A DNA stretch of 64,000 bases from assembly GCF_021018805.1 (NCBI RefSeq), contig NC_086253.1, positions 37,263,583 through 37,327,582 of the forward strand, read 5' to 3'. This stretch comes from Prinia subflava. Its lineage: Eukaryota > Chordata > Aves > Passeriformes > Cisticolidae. Positions 12,601-21,836 of the stretch are shown piece after piece. The stretch's first letter is position 1; each line of letters starts with the position of its first letter. The notes beneath the pieces were generated by a model. That model saw nothing but the letters and a program-made list of their open reading frames with translations, was not told the DNA's origin and made no database searches. The translations under genes and the position numbers were made by a program.

Positions 12601-15600
12601 ACCAGTGAAAAAAACACATCAGGAGGCAGAGAGGGCAGAAACATACCAACAAGATTGTGTTTGGGCAGTTTTTGTTATAGAATTAAAAGAGAAGCTAACA
12701 CACCTTTTTGGATTGTAACAACAGTTCTGTTTCAAGAAGCAAAACTCGATTCAGTAGGTTATTCCAGTCCTTCTCATCTATGATCACCTTTCCTTGCAGT
12801 TTCTCTTCTAAAACTTGTAGCTTATCTTCCATCCAATCTAGCTTATGAAGCTTTTCCTGGAAATCTGCAAGTTGATTCTTTAAAAACTCAATTTGTGAAT
12901 TTTCTTCTATGACCTGAAAATATAGATCACACGTCCTCTAATTTCAAAACAAACAATTCATCATTTGATCAAATGAATTAAGTGCAGTTTTCAAGTTCAG
13001 TAACTACATCCTGCTACATTAGAAAATTATTTTTCTAAGAATAATCAAAATATGCCTACTCAGGGAACTCAGCTTGTAAAAGAGGTTGTTGACAGAACTT
13101 TGGCTTGAAAGAGACAAAGTACTGATTTTTAACTGATTTTTCATTTTTTCAACTTTTTCAATGTTATTTATTAAATAACAGCTGCATGCTCCTGAAGTAT
13201 AACTATATTGTAAAAACCTTTATCCCTCTAGAAAAATCCTGTAAAAAAAAAAGACAGCATCTTAAAATAGAAGCTCTTACTTGTTCACATTTAACTTCCA
13301 CAATATCATGATCTAGGCACAATTCTTCTTCATTCCCTCCCTGTGCTGGAAGGGGTAGTGGACGAAGGTCACCACTAACTTCATTTCCTGAGTGCCGTTC
13401 GACAAGAGGCTTCTTTTGAGTATGTTAAAAAACAAACAAACAAACAAAATCAACAAACTGCTGGTGTTATTCGTTACAAGAACATTTCAATTCATTAGCC
13501 AAGTAATAACATGTAAGACCTATTATTTCAATATTTATTTAAATCTATCTTATCCCAACTGGTTACAAAATACAGAGAGCAATAGCAGGCAGTTTAATTG
13601 TTAAAAAAATCATACAGACTTGAAGGAACTCTAAAACAAATACGCACACTTTTTACCATATATACTGTGTACCTTGTTTCCTTTTGATAAACAGTAATGT
13701 AGACATGAATGTCTTCCCTTAATGTAAAGGTTAGATTGCTAAGTGTGGACTGGAAAATATGTTATTACATACAGCAAAATTCATATGCATAGACAGTTCC
13801 AACATCAAAATTATGACTAAAACATTAAGAACAAAATCCTTAACTAGGAAGATTAGAATTCTTCCTTTTTCTTGACAACTGTCAGCAAAATAGACCTATG
13901 AGCTACGCATTAATTTCCTTTGAAGGCTTCCCTTAGAGAAGCCTTCAAAGAGAAAGACAAGAAATTTGCAATTCTTTCCAGGTGGATTAAATCCGACGAT
14001 AATATCACAAAACAAAATAAAATACTTAATGATTAAGAATGCACAATTACATGTACACATTACTTGATGTTTTAGTTAAGCTGAAACTCTCCTGTACTAG
14101 AGAATTCTTAAAACACATGTATCTATCCCCATTCAGTGCTACAATTAAACAACTAGAAGAGACAGAGAAGACATTCCAAATATTTCCCTTGGGAAGTTTT
14201 CCTCAATAAAACTAATATTTTCCTTATAAGTAGAAATCACCAACTATTAACAGGCAGTCATAATCCTAAAAGTTTTCTACAATTTTATTTTGAACCATTT
14301 TAGCAGAAAATATTAGGAAAGCTGCCTCTTTCATATGTCAAGGGTGGCATAATGTAGAATCATTTTTACTCATTGCATAATCATTTTATCTTTGTAAAAC
14401 CAAAGCCAAGAGGAATGCTACATAATGAAAATTTGCTGAACGGATTCAGACAAAAGACCAAACAGTGTGTTGAACACACATGTTAGGCCAAGCACACTTC
14501 ACTCTTCAAACACAATTTAGCTTCTTTGTCCCATTGTATCTTTTTCCATAGCTCTCCCTCACCCTTGATATAATTCAAATAGAGCACAAACAGCAGCACT
14601 AGGTCATTACCACCAAGACTTTGAGATCAACCACTCAGTAAAAGAGAGAGGCAACATCCTCTGTATTTCAGCTATTATTTCAGCCAACCACACTTTGGGG
14701 AAAAACAAAGAAACAAACAACAGCCCACCTCAGAACTGGTTTGATTAAGTACTAAAACCTCAATGAATGCAAAAATTTCAGCAGGAGCCTGAGTTGCTAC
14801 AAATGAGATTAACCTTTGGATATAAAACATGAAAATTATTTTCATACCTTTTTGGAATTCAGAGCACTGCCACTAGGATCAGCAAGACCTTTACCACAAT
14901 TTGACTGTACTTCAAATTTAAAAGGTCTGATTTTTTTCCTCATTTGGGATTTAACCTCCAAAGTGAACAGAAGAAAATAACACAGGAAAATTTTCAGAAT
15001 TCCACATCCCACTTTCTAACACCATCACTGACAGTCAGGAATACTTCATGGCGCACACACACAAACACATTTAAAACACTAATGCCTTTAAAGAAGTAAA
15101 TATGACCCAAATTTATAAAGAACACAGATCTAGAAGTGGATGCCATACTTTTACACTCATTAATGTGTAGCCTAGCCTATGCTAGGTTGCATCACAGCTG
15201 GTTATAAATAGAAAAGACAACTTGCACCAGAGCTGAAAGTAAAACAAATACAAAAAAATGTAGTTATGTCTTCAAAACTGACAAATTAAGTATGCAGAAG
15301 TCCTGAAGACTTGTTAAAAACTCCAAGGAAACAAAATCCTATAAAATATAAAGACTAGAAATTTCGTGCATTAAAGCAGACTCATACAAAACACACTGAT
15401 AAAAAATAATGCCATTACAAGTATTGTTGATGAAAATAATCAGATTTGAGAAACAAATACAGTATCATGTTTAAATTACAGAAATTCAACATATGATTTT
15501 GCTTTGCCTTTAAATGTATCTGAAAAGTTTATTGATTCACATGTGCACTGTATCAAGAAGTGTAAAAGAAAATATATCACTTACTGTAAAGACACCAATT

Positions 15601-17744
15601 AGATTTACCTTCATTCTAATTTTTTATACTATAAAATATTGGTAGCTTCATGTCTTCAATGAAAGCATTCAAGCATCTTACAATGGAACTTCATACTAAC
15701 ATTCCATTATTTGGTCCATGACCAATGCTGCATCTTCAAACAGAAGCTGAAGACCAGTTTATCTGCAGCATCAAACATGTCAAAAGAAACTTAAAATAAA
15801 GGTAACTATTTGATCAGTACCTTACTAGAATTACTCAACTCCTTATGTTTCTTCACCACACAGTTGATAATGTCACAAACAATTTGCATTTTTCTTTCCG
15901 CAAAGCCAAACTGAAGAAACTGCTCTTTTGTTAAAATTGGTTTATACTGAAATTGATCTCGAAGAAACTGCAACAAAATAAGAGTTTACTTCATTTTCAA
16001 AATCATCTCACAATTTGCTGTAGAAATGGCATGCCCATTATTTTACTACAATCGTTTCTTTCATTCTGTGCTTCAGCAGTTGTCTTTTCTCATTTGATTA
16101 TTTTTATATATATAAATATATATAGCTGCTTATTTTAACTAGGCTTTAAAGATACCTCTTCTTCCAGAAACGAAGGCCTTAAGCATATCTCCTCTTTCAT
16201 TCACATCACTCTTGTAAACTTCAACTCACAGTCTTAAGATTCAAGAAATAAATGACTACAGAAATGAATAATAAAAAACTTAAACTAAGAGCTTTTAAAG
16301 TAAATACACAATAAGAGTTGTATTAACCCCAGCAAATGCACCATAAGGTTCCCACAGAACACCCTAAAACAATTTCTCAGATGGAAAACCAGTCTGAATA
16401 AGCCACTCTTTCTTAATTCATCAATCCAGCTTTCATAAAAACGTGCTTTTGTGTAGTTCAAGGCTATTTTCAATCAGTTAAGAATTTAATTACAATTTAT
16501 AAAAGGTTAAGTATTCAAAGACAGTGTGTCAAAATTGCGGTATTTTTCAACTGTGCTTACATTACAATTGTTTGAGTTTCTTGTGAGAAGAAGAACTTTC
16601 TTTGTAGTTACGATTTTTGCCAAGGTCACTCCTATAAATTTTATTGTCCAATAAACATTTCTGCGTTCTTCAAAACTAATATTTAATAATATTACTGTAT
16701 CTGCAAATGTCTCAAAAATGTCACCACCCATCCTTATTTTCATTAAAATCTAAAAATTTGCACACAGTGACCTACTACTCATCTTAAATGCTAAAAGGAC
16801 TAAAATTCATGTTCATTGCCAAAAACTTTCTCTTTCTAGTAAAGCTCATACTAAATGTTTAATTTTATGATGTTATTCTCCAACCCATGGTTCTTTTGCA
16901 AAGAACATGAATAGATACCTTATAAACAGCTTCGATAAAACGCAAGTCACTCTTGGCTGTCAGTTCTACATCACACTTTACCAAAAGCTCTGCTATGCAA
17001 GTTGAAAAAGATGTAAAACAATAGCTGATGATTGGTAAAAATGCAGCTGGATCACCTTTTACTAACCTATTAAGAAACAAAAGTATTTTACACAGCAGAA
17101 GGTAACAAAAGCCTTTCATTACATGAATTCAAACATTTAACTTGAATAAATATAGCCAGCATGTTATTTCCAAATATCTTTCATTTTAAGGTTTTCTTGG
17201 TCCAGGCATCTCTCATTCAGCCATCTTTGCTGCTCTCTGTAAAATGCTCAAAAAAACGTTTTTGTGATCTTCATATGATTTGAACATTGTCGGGTCTAAA
17301 GCCCACCAGCATTTCCAGCCCAACAATCAGACTTTTTTTTTCGTTTGTTTCTAATCTTCATAAGATGAAACTTCCTGAAGGAAGATTTGCAAGTACTTCC
17401 ACAGAAATCAAAAAGGTAAAATTAACCAAAACAAAGACAAGAACAGAAACAAAGCAAGATAGTAATTCAGCTTAGGATTGTTCTAAGGATTGCTCAGAAT
17501 AGCAAAACTGCATGCTTTTATATTCCAGTTCACACAGACCACACCCCAACTTCCCACAGTTATCTTCTACTTACTTATCACTGGGTGCAATGCTAATACT
17601 TATACGCATCTTGCTGTCATTGTGTATTAGCACAAATTTTCACACTGCCACTTACACTGTATAATCCACATCTCTTGGATAATTTAACAAGCGAAGTCCT
17701 TGTTCTATTTTTCTTAAACTTCCATTTAGGTCTCCTGTTGCCAT
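6590..17744 (-). CDS. CEP44: CEP44, centrosomal protein of 44 kDa (complete CDS, 10 coding exons)
   Basis: Joined minus-strand exons 17744-17656, 17066-16919, 15967-15821, 14955-14848, 13412-13281, 12913-12704, 9833-9764, 7907-7780, 7533-7496 and 6677-6590 give 1,158 nt, or 385 residues plus stop. Every junction is GT-AG and keeps frame. Human CEP44 is about 390 residues. Residues about 1-128 form the conserved CEP44 domain (start MATGDL, then KGDPA, LPIISY and [10 protein letters not shown], ending in a QFGFAE/IVCDI segment). Residues about 209-278 are a heptad-rich coiled coil with LLETELLL at its end. The tail is Ser-rich, then ends in a short helix containing [11 protein letters not shown]44 localises to centrioles, is reported to bind POC1B and microtubules, and is needed for centriole-to-centrosome conversion. 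The linker (residues about 129-208) and the last 20 residues differ most from my memory of the human protein. The identification rests on remembered homology, which is extensive. Confidence 0.95.
7031..7086. repeat. Two adjacent perfect hairpins in the last CEP44 intron
   Basis: The first has 10-bp arms at 7031-7040 and 7050-7059 with a 9-nt loop. The second has 12-bp arms at 7058-7069 and 7075-7086 with a 5-nt loop, and contains GATC twice. Both are AT-rich. No coding function is evident. Confidence 0.7.
7496..7533 (-). CDS. CEP44: CEP44 coding exon 9 (38-nt microexon)
   Basis: This tiny exon encodes [12 protein letters not shown] plus two bases of codon 357. It matches human ETTIQKMERMKK and is needed to join the neighbouring exons in frame. 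The acceptor is TTTTCAATTGTAG and the donor is AAAAT|GTAAGT. It is short enough to be missed by gene predictors. Confidence 0.88.
7780..7907 (-). CDS. CEP44: CEP44 coding exon 8
   Basis: This 128-nt exon encodes residues 302-344, which are polar and Ser/Thr-rich ([14 protein letters not shown]). They correspond to the human SSGYSTASSDSTP region. The acceptor is TTTCTCTATAG and the donor is TCAAAG|GTAAGT. Confidence 0.9.
9764..9833 (-). CDS. CEP44: CEP44 coding exon 7
   Basis: This 70-nt exon encodes residues 279-301 and the first base of codon 302, a Ser-rich segment with [10 protein letters not shown]. The acceptor is TGTATTTCAG and the donor is CTTG|GTGAGT. It keeps the frame between the flanking exons. 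Confidence 0.85.
10990..11209. repeat. Compound (TA)n/(TG)n microsatellite with nested palindromes
   Basis: Alternating TA, TG and TATG units lie in an intron of CEP44. The 16-mer catatagcctatatgt occurs twice, near 11,038 and 11,135. Its inverse (ggctatatg) at 11,011 can pair with the first copy. A perfect 18-bp palindrome, catatgtacgtacatatg, lies near 11,089-11,106. The tyrosine/isoleucine-rich frames seen here on both strands are artefacts of the repeat. Confidence 0.9.
12295..12343. repeat. 19-bp AT-rich tandem repeat, about 2.6 copies
   Basis: The unit actaaaataagataaaata is repeated in tandem in the CEP44 intron just downstream (on the minus strand) of exon 6. The copies are near-identical, so the duplication is recent. 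Confidence 0.8.
12704..12913 (-). CDS. CEP44: CEP44 coding exon 6 (coiled coil)
   Basis: This 210-nt exon encodes residues 209-278 in phase 0. It is a leucine-heptad coiled coil ([16 protein letters not shown], then [12 protein letters not shown]) ending in [15 protein letters not shown], close to human LETEMLLSKK. The acceptor is ATTTTCAG and the donor is AAAAAG|GTGTGT. Confidence 0.95.
13281..13412 (-). CDS. CEP44: CEP44 coding exon 5
   Basis: This 132-nt exon (44 codons) encodes residues 165-208, an acidic linker starting [11 protein letters not shown] and ending VEVKCEQ. The acceptor CTCAAAAG follows a TTTG-repeat pyrimidine-like tract. The donor is GAACAA|GTAAGA. Similarity to the human linker is weak, but phase, position and splice sites fit. 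Confidence 0.85.
13918..13950. repeat. Perfect 13-bp inverted repeat (7-nt loop)
   Basis: Arms ctttgaaggcttc (13918-13930) and gaagccttcaaag (13938-13950) are exact reverse complements around ccttaga. They lie in the CEP44 intron between coding exons 4 and 5. The stem is GC-balanced and so more stable than most local AT hairpins. Confidence 0.75.
14848..14955 (-). CDS. CEP44: CEP44 coding exon 4
   Basis: This 108-nt exon encodes residues 129-164, a Lys- and Ser-rich linker with a QMRKKI stretch matching the human QQRKKI. The acceptor is TTTGGAG and the donor is AAAAAG|GTATGA. Phase is 0 at both ends. Conservation is low outside the basic motif. Confidence 0.88.
15821..15967 (-). CDS. CEP44: CEP44 coding exon 3
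   Basis: This 147-nt exon encodes residues 80-128 and begins FLRDQF after the acceptor GTTGCAG. It contains [16 protein letters not shown] and [16 protein letters not shown], which closely match the end of the human CEP44 domain. The donor is TAAG|GTACTG. Confidence 0.95.
16919..17066 (-). CDS. CEP44: CEP44 coding exon 2
   Basis: This 148-nt exon encodes residues 30-79, including KGDPA, LPIISY and the [10 protein letters not shown] motif of the CEP44 domain. The acceptor is TTCTTAATAG and the donor is AAG|GTATCT, leaving phase 0. Confidence 0.95.
17656..17744 (-). CDS. CEP44: CEP44 coding exon 1 (start codon exon)
   Basis: The ATG is at 17744-17742 and encodes MATGDL followed by a helix with LRLLNYP, as in the human N terminus. 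The exon ends ACAGT|GTAAGT with a split Val30 codon. A likely upstream acceptor (AATAG|CATTTGG) puts the exon's 5' edge at 17755, leaving 11 nt of 5' UTR. That acceptor has a weak pyrimidine tract, so the 5' edge is less certain than the donor. Confidence 0.93.
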
Positions 17745-19157
17745 TATTCCAAATGCTATTCTTCTTCCAGATTATGAAACAAACATAAAAAATACATCTG
17801 TTCAAAAAAATTATGTACACAAAAATTAAAAAATGCAGTAATCACTTAAATTCAATTTTCTGCTAGAACGTGGGAGATGATTACCTGCCACTATCTTCAC
17901 TAAATTTATTTTCTTGCTACAAAACAAGCACTTTGAAGCCTACAAATCCAAGCAGTGACGAGGCACAGTCACACAGCCTATAAATGAAGCGATGGTCTCA
18001 GGAGGCAGTTAAAGCTTACATCTACAGTGGGCTGGGTGTTTGTTATGGGTGTTTCTCTTCTTGTGCTTCTGTGGTGTTTAATCAGCAGTCCTCAAGATCC
18101 AGCTCTTCCCATTTTTTCTGTCCTTGTTAAAAGGATTTTCTTCCTACTTAATCATCAGGTTCCTTTGATTTAATCATTAGGTTCTGGGTTATTAGTTGCA
18201 CTAAACATAACTACACAAGGGTTCCTGTTAAATACTTGGAAGAATTTAGCCAATTATTTGGAAATTGAGGCAGCTATTCCTCCTGCATTGTTACAACATA
18301 ATCCTTTCTATGGTTTTGCAAGTTTAACTAGCTATAAAGACAAATCTCTAAGAATCTGACATAAAACTGAAGCTCTAATCTTCAATGCAAATACTCACAG
18401 AAGACACTCTCACAGGATTTTGTCTGTTCATATAGGCTGTTTCCTAAAAGTATCAACAATCCTTTCTTTTTACACCAGACCTCTGGACATAAAAACTGGT
18501 AAGTACTGTCACTACAAAACAGCTTAAGAGATCACAAAAGTAACAGTCAAATTGGTAGCAAATCTTGGGAGGGTGAACCCAGTAAAATAAGGTACATAGC
18601 TTTTGTCTGGAGAAATTCGTAATAAAAGTTACAGAGCGTTGGCTATCAAGAATAAAACAGAGCATAACAAAGTTTCAAGATACGATAATACAGAACTTTG
18701 AGCAAGTGGCTCAAACAACAACTCTCAAAACTGCGTATGATATTTAAAGGATAAATGTAAAAAACGAAAAAAACCAAAAACAAACAAACAAAAACTTAAA
18801 AAAAAAAACTACCTCATGCAAGTTACCAAGCATGCTAACACTGCAAACGTTGTCTTTGAAACGCTCAACAACTAGACTTTAGATTTCTTCTAACTGAATC
18901 CAGACTCTCCTGTTGCACAGGGCGGGAGCCGGGGGAAATCGCACCATTACGCAGAGATGCAAAAACATCACTGCCATTGCGGGACCTCGCCGTGGTGCCA
19001 GCTGCGACACCCTTCGCGCACAGGCCGCCTGCACACCAGCGAACGGCACAAGGCACTGCGCGTCCTCGGCTGGTTGCCCTGGGCACCAGCGGAAAGAAAG
19101 CGTGTCCCAGACAGGACGCGGCAAGGCGGCCTGCGCCAAACTCGCAACAGTGGGGCC

Positions 19158-19253
19158 GGGGCCGGCTCCCCACCCGCCCTTCCCCGCCCGGGGCCGGCTC
19201 CCCACCCGCCCTTCCCCGCCCGGGGCCGGCTCCCCACCCGCCTTTCCCGCCCC
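19158..19253. repeat. 32-bp GC minisatellite, three copies, in the promoter
   Basis: Copies begin at 19158, 19190 and 19222, each opening ggggccggctccccacccgc. Copies 1 and 2 are identical. The third is slightly degenerate at its 3' end (tttcccgc). Each copy carries a CCCGCCC-type Sp1/KLF box, so copy number could alter promoter strength. Confidence 0.9.
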
Positions 19254-19354
19254 TACGATAGCCGGACACCCTCCCCAGGGCTCGCGGTCTCCGAAGAGAG
19301 GGAGAGCCCGGGGCCGGGGGCCGGCGCCCGCCCCGGTGCGATGCTGCCGCTCAC

Positions 19355-19440
19355 CCGCGCGGCGGGAGCAGCGCCGTTCCCCGGGCAGCGCCGCCGGGCC
19401 CCGGACGCAGACCGAATCTGCCGCCGCCGGAGCCGCCGGG
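19355..19440 (-). other. CEP44: Probable CEP44 non-coding first exon (approximate)
   Basis: On the minus strand a good donor, GCGGG|GTGAGC-like, has its GT at 19354-19353, just inside the CpG island. This would end a non-coding exon 1 that splices to the ATG exon near 17,755. The transcription start is not visible, so the upper edge is a guess placed at the ETS-like site. Confidence 0.4.
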
Positions 19441-19509
19441 CACTTCCGCTTCCCGCGCGTCCCGCCCCGGGGACGTCACTTCCAGCAACAACAGCAGACG
19501 TCAGAGCTG

Positions 19510-19685
19510 CCCTGGCAGGAGTCGGGGCGGCGGCGGCGGGCTCGGCCTCCCTGCCGAGGCGCCTTCCCTGGGCCTGTCCGCCTGTCCCCGCCGCCAGCCC
19601 CGCGCAGCCCCTCCCGCCCGGCGCGGCCCTCGCACGGAGGCGGGCCGGGCTCGTCGCGGCGGCGGTTGGAGCCGAGCGGGCACAG
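19510..19685 (+). other. FBXO8: Probable FBXO8 non-coding first exon (approximate)
   Basis: The CpG island contains a plus-strand donor GGCACAG|GTAGGG with exon end 19685. This suits a 5' UTR exon spliced to the acceptor at about 21,499, just before the FBXO8 start codon. The start is unknown; it is placed after the CRE-like motifs. Confidence 0.5.
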
Positions 19686-21507
19686 GTAGGGCCCGCGGTG
19701 CCCGCCGCGGCGCGGACGGACGGGCAACACGGCCAGTCGGCAGCCGCGGCTCCGGGAGCGGCCCCGTGGGCCCGGGGGCGGCACCGGCGGGCCGCGATCG
19801 CCTGTGCCCCGGGAGCGGGGCGGCCGTGCCCGGGTCGGGTCCCGGTGCCGCTCTGCTCGGGGAGGGGCGGCTCGGGGGCCGGCACGGCTGCGGAGCTTCT
19901 CGGGGCGCGGTGTGGCCTTAGGCAGCTTCGGCCCTCGGTTCCCTGGGGCGGCTCTGGGCCTGCGGGACGGGCTGCGCCTCCACCCGCCAGCCTGGGTGCC
20001 CGGAGTCGGGATTGAAGGGCTTTCACATTACGGGGCGGACCAGCAGGCCTCGGTTACAATGCAGCTGCTATTGAACGAAGCTTCAGATTCGACAGGCTTG
20101 TGTAGAAGGAAAGAACCTTTTCCTGTTGGGATAATCGTGGCTGCAGAGCAGCAGGTGTAGGGCTCGGTTACCATAAAGTGAAGAGTGTTTATATCTAGCA
20201 TGCGTGTTGGTTTTTATTTAATGAAGTAGAATCCAGTACTAATGCAGAAAAGTAATCTAGGTTACTTTTAGCATCCTATCATGCTTGTCAACACTGCAAA
20301 AGAATTTATTATGGAGTAGCAAAGTAACATGAGGAAGACGCAATTAGAATTTAAATCAGACTTTGATAGATAGCAGACAGAGCTACAGAACATCAGCGAT
20401 TTATAAACAAGCTTGATGTTATTTTTACTGTGGTAGTTACTGCAGCCAAGCTGTCAAGAGGTTTCAATTACTAGATAGAATTACATTGTTAGAAGTTTGA
20501 AAACATGCATTTGAGTGGCATACTGAATCTAAAGATTAAAAATATATGTTGAAAATAATTCAGAAATATAGTTTTTGATGTCGTTGCTTAAAAAGCTTTA
20601 TAACAATGGGTTTGCTCATCTTTTGTGATGATGAGCTCTGGAAGCATTTGTTCTGGATCATAACAAAGCTGAAAGTAATTACATGATCGAGAAAATTATA
20701 TGCGTTCTAGCAAATGGCATATAAGCTGCTGAATAGCTACACAAATAGCAGAGCTTGTGGATTTTTAGCTGCTGGTTCTAGACTGGTTTAAATTCTGACT
20801 CATTTTGTTTCTTCTGTGAAATTTTCTTCAGTTGGTCCTTAAAATAGCAAGTATATTTTAGTATTTTTTAACATTATAAAAAGGCTTCTTATACAATTTC
20901 TGCAGTGATATCCTCTGTATAAGTATTGAATACCGTATTATCAAGGCTTTATGTTATGCTGCTAGGTAAGAAAGCTTGAAAAGATGCTTATTCTCTTGTT
21001 TCTAAGCACTCAAAATCCTTACTGCATTATCACTGAAGTTGTTAAACTTTGTTTCAGTGTCAGTCACTGTGCTACCCAATACATTTTTGTTTTTCCCTAT
21101 GTTTTATGGTACTTCATTGACTAAATAAGGGGGTTTTTATTAAATTTTGAAGATTCCAAGTGTTCTGAAGCCTAAGGTTTCTTACCTTGCATGGATAGGT
21201 AATAAATAATAGATAGATAATACTTGCTACTCTTTGAAGAAGAGAGTTAATTTTATTGTTAATTTTATAGCTCTTCAAGCATGGAAACTTTTGAAAAAAT
21301 CTTACAGGTTTTTTAATAAGTTTTGTTTTCAGTGTTTTTTCAGTTGCGTCATGAAGACTGATTGCCTGGTCAACATAACTTTGACAGAACTCACTTTACC
21401 TGTTCAGATCAGTCCTAAAATTTTACTTGAGTGCTGAGTCTGTCTTACAGATGTTAACAAATACATTTCAATGTATACTTTGGATTTTATGTCCAGCAGG
21501 CTCGCAG

Positions 21508-21836
21508 ATGGGTCAGGGACTCTGGAGAATTGCTAGAAACCAGCAATTGCAACAGCAAGGATACAGTGGCCAAGGCTATCTTACCAGAGAGCATGGTAGG
21601 AGGATACCTGCTAACAATGTTTCCAATACAAGCCATCGCAAACAAGCCCAAGGCGGCATTGACATCTACCACCTGCTGAAAACAAGAAAATCTAAAGAAC
21701 AAGAAGGATTCATTAACCTGGAAATGTTGCCACCAGAGCTTAGTTTTACCATTTTGTCATACCTGAACGCGACTGATCTCTGTCTAGCATCGTGTGTCTG
21801 GCAGGATCTTGCTAATGATGAGCTCCTCTGGCAAGG
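21508..21836 (+). CDS. FBXO8: FBXO8 coding exon 1 (start codon and F-box)
   Basis: This exon encodes residues 1-109 and two bases of Gly110, covering the N terminus and the whole F-box. The ATG at 21508 follows a candidate acceptor gtccagcag ending at 21499, leaving eight nt of 5' UTR. The donor is CAAGG|GTAAGC. Confidence 0.97.

Larger units (their letters stand above)
18960..20040. promoter_or_regulatory. CpG island and bidirectional CEP44/FBXO8 promoter
   Basis: A GC- and CpG-rich block about 1.1 kb long lies in otherwise AT-rich DNA between the divergent first coding exons of CEP44 and FBXO8. The likely core is 19,440-19,505. It has an ETS-type ACTTCCG at 19442-19448, two GACGTCA CRE/ATF-like motifs (19472-19478 and 19497-19503), and several CCCGCCC Sp1-type boxes nearby. 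No TATA box is seen, as expected for a housekeeping promoter. Long open frames across the block on both strands reflect GC content only. Confidence 0.85.

Noticed and set aside
18913..20026. Long open frames (up to 352 codons) on both strands across the CpG island
   Set aside because: They overlap each other in several frames, are Pro/Ala/Arg/Gly-rich as expected of high GC, show no domain, and sit on the promoter and 5' UTR exons of CEP44 and FBXO8.
21427..21507. In-frame extension of the FBXO8 first coding exon upstream of the chosen ATG
   Set aside because: It crosses the likely splice acceptor at 21,499 and has no similarity to FBXO8, whose known start MGQGLWR matches 21508.
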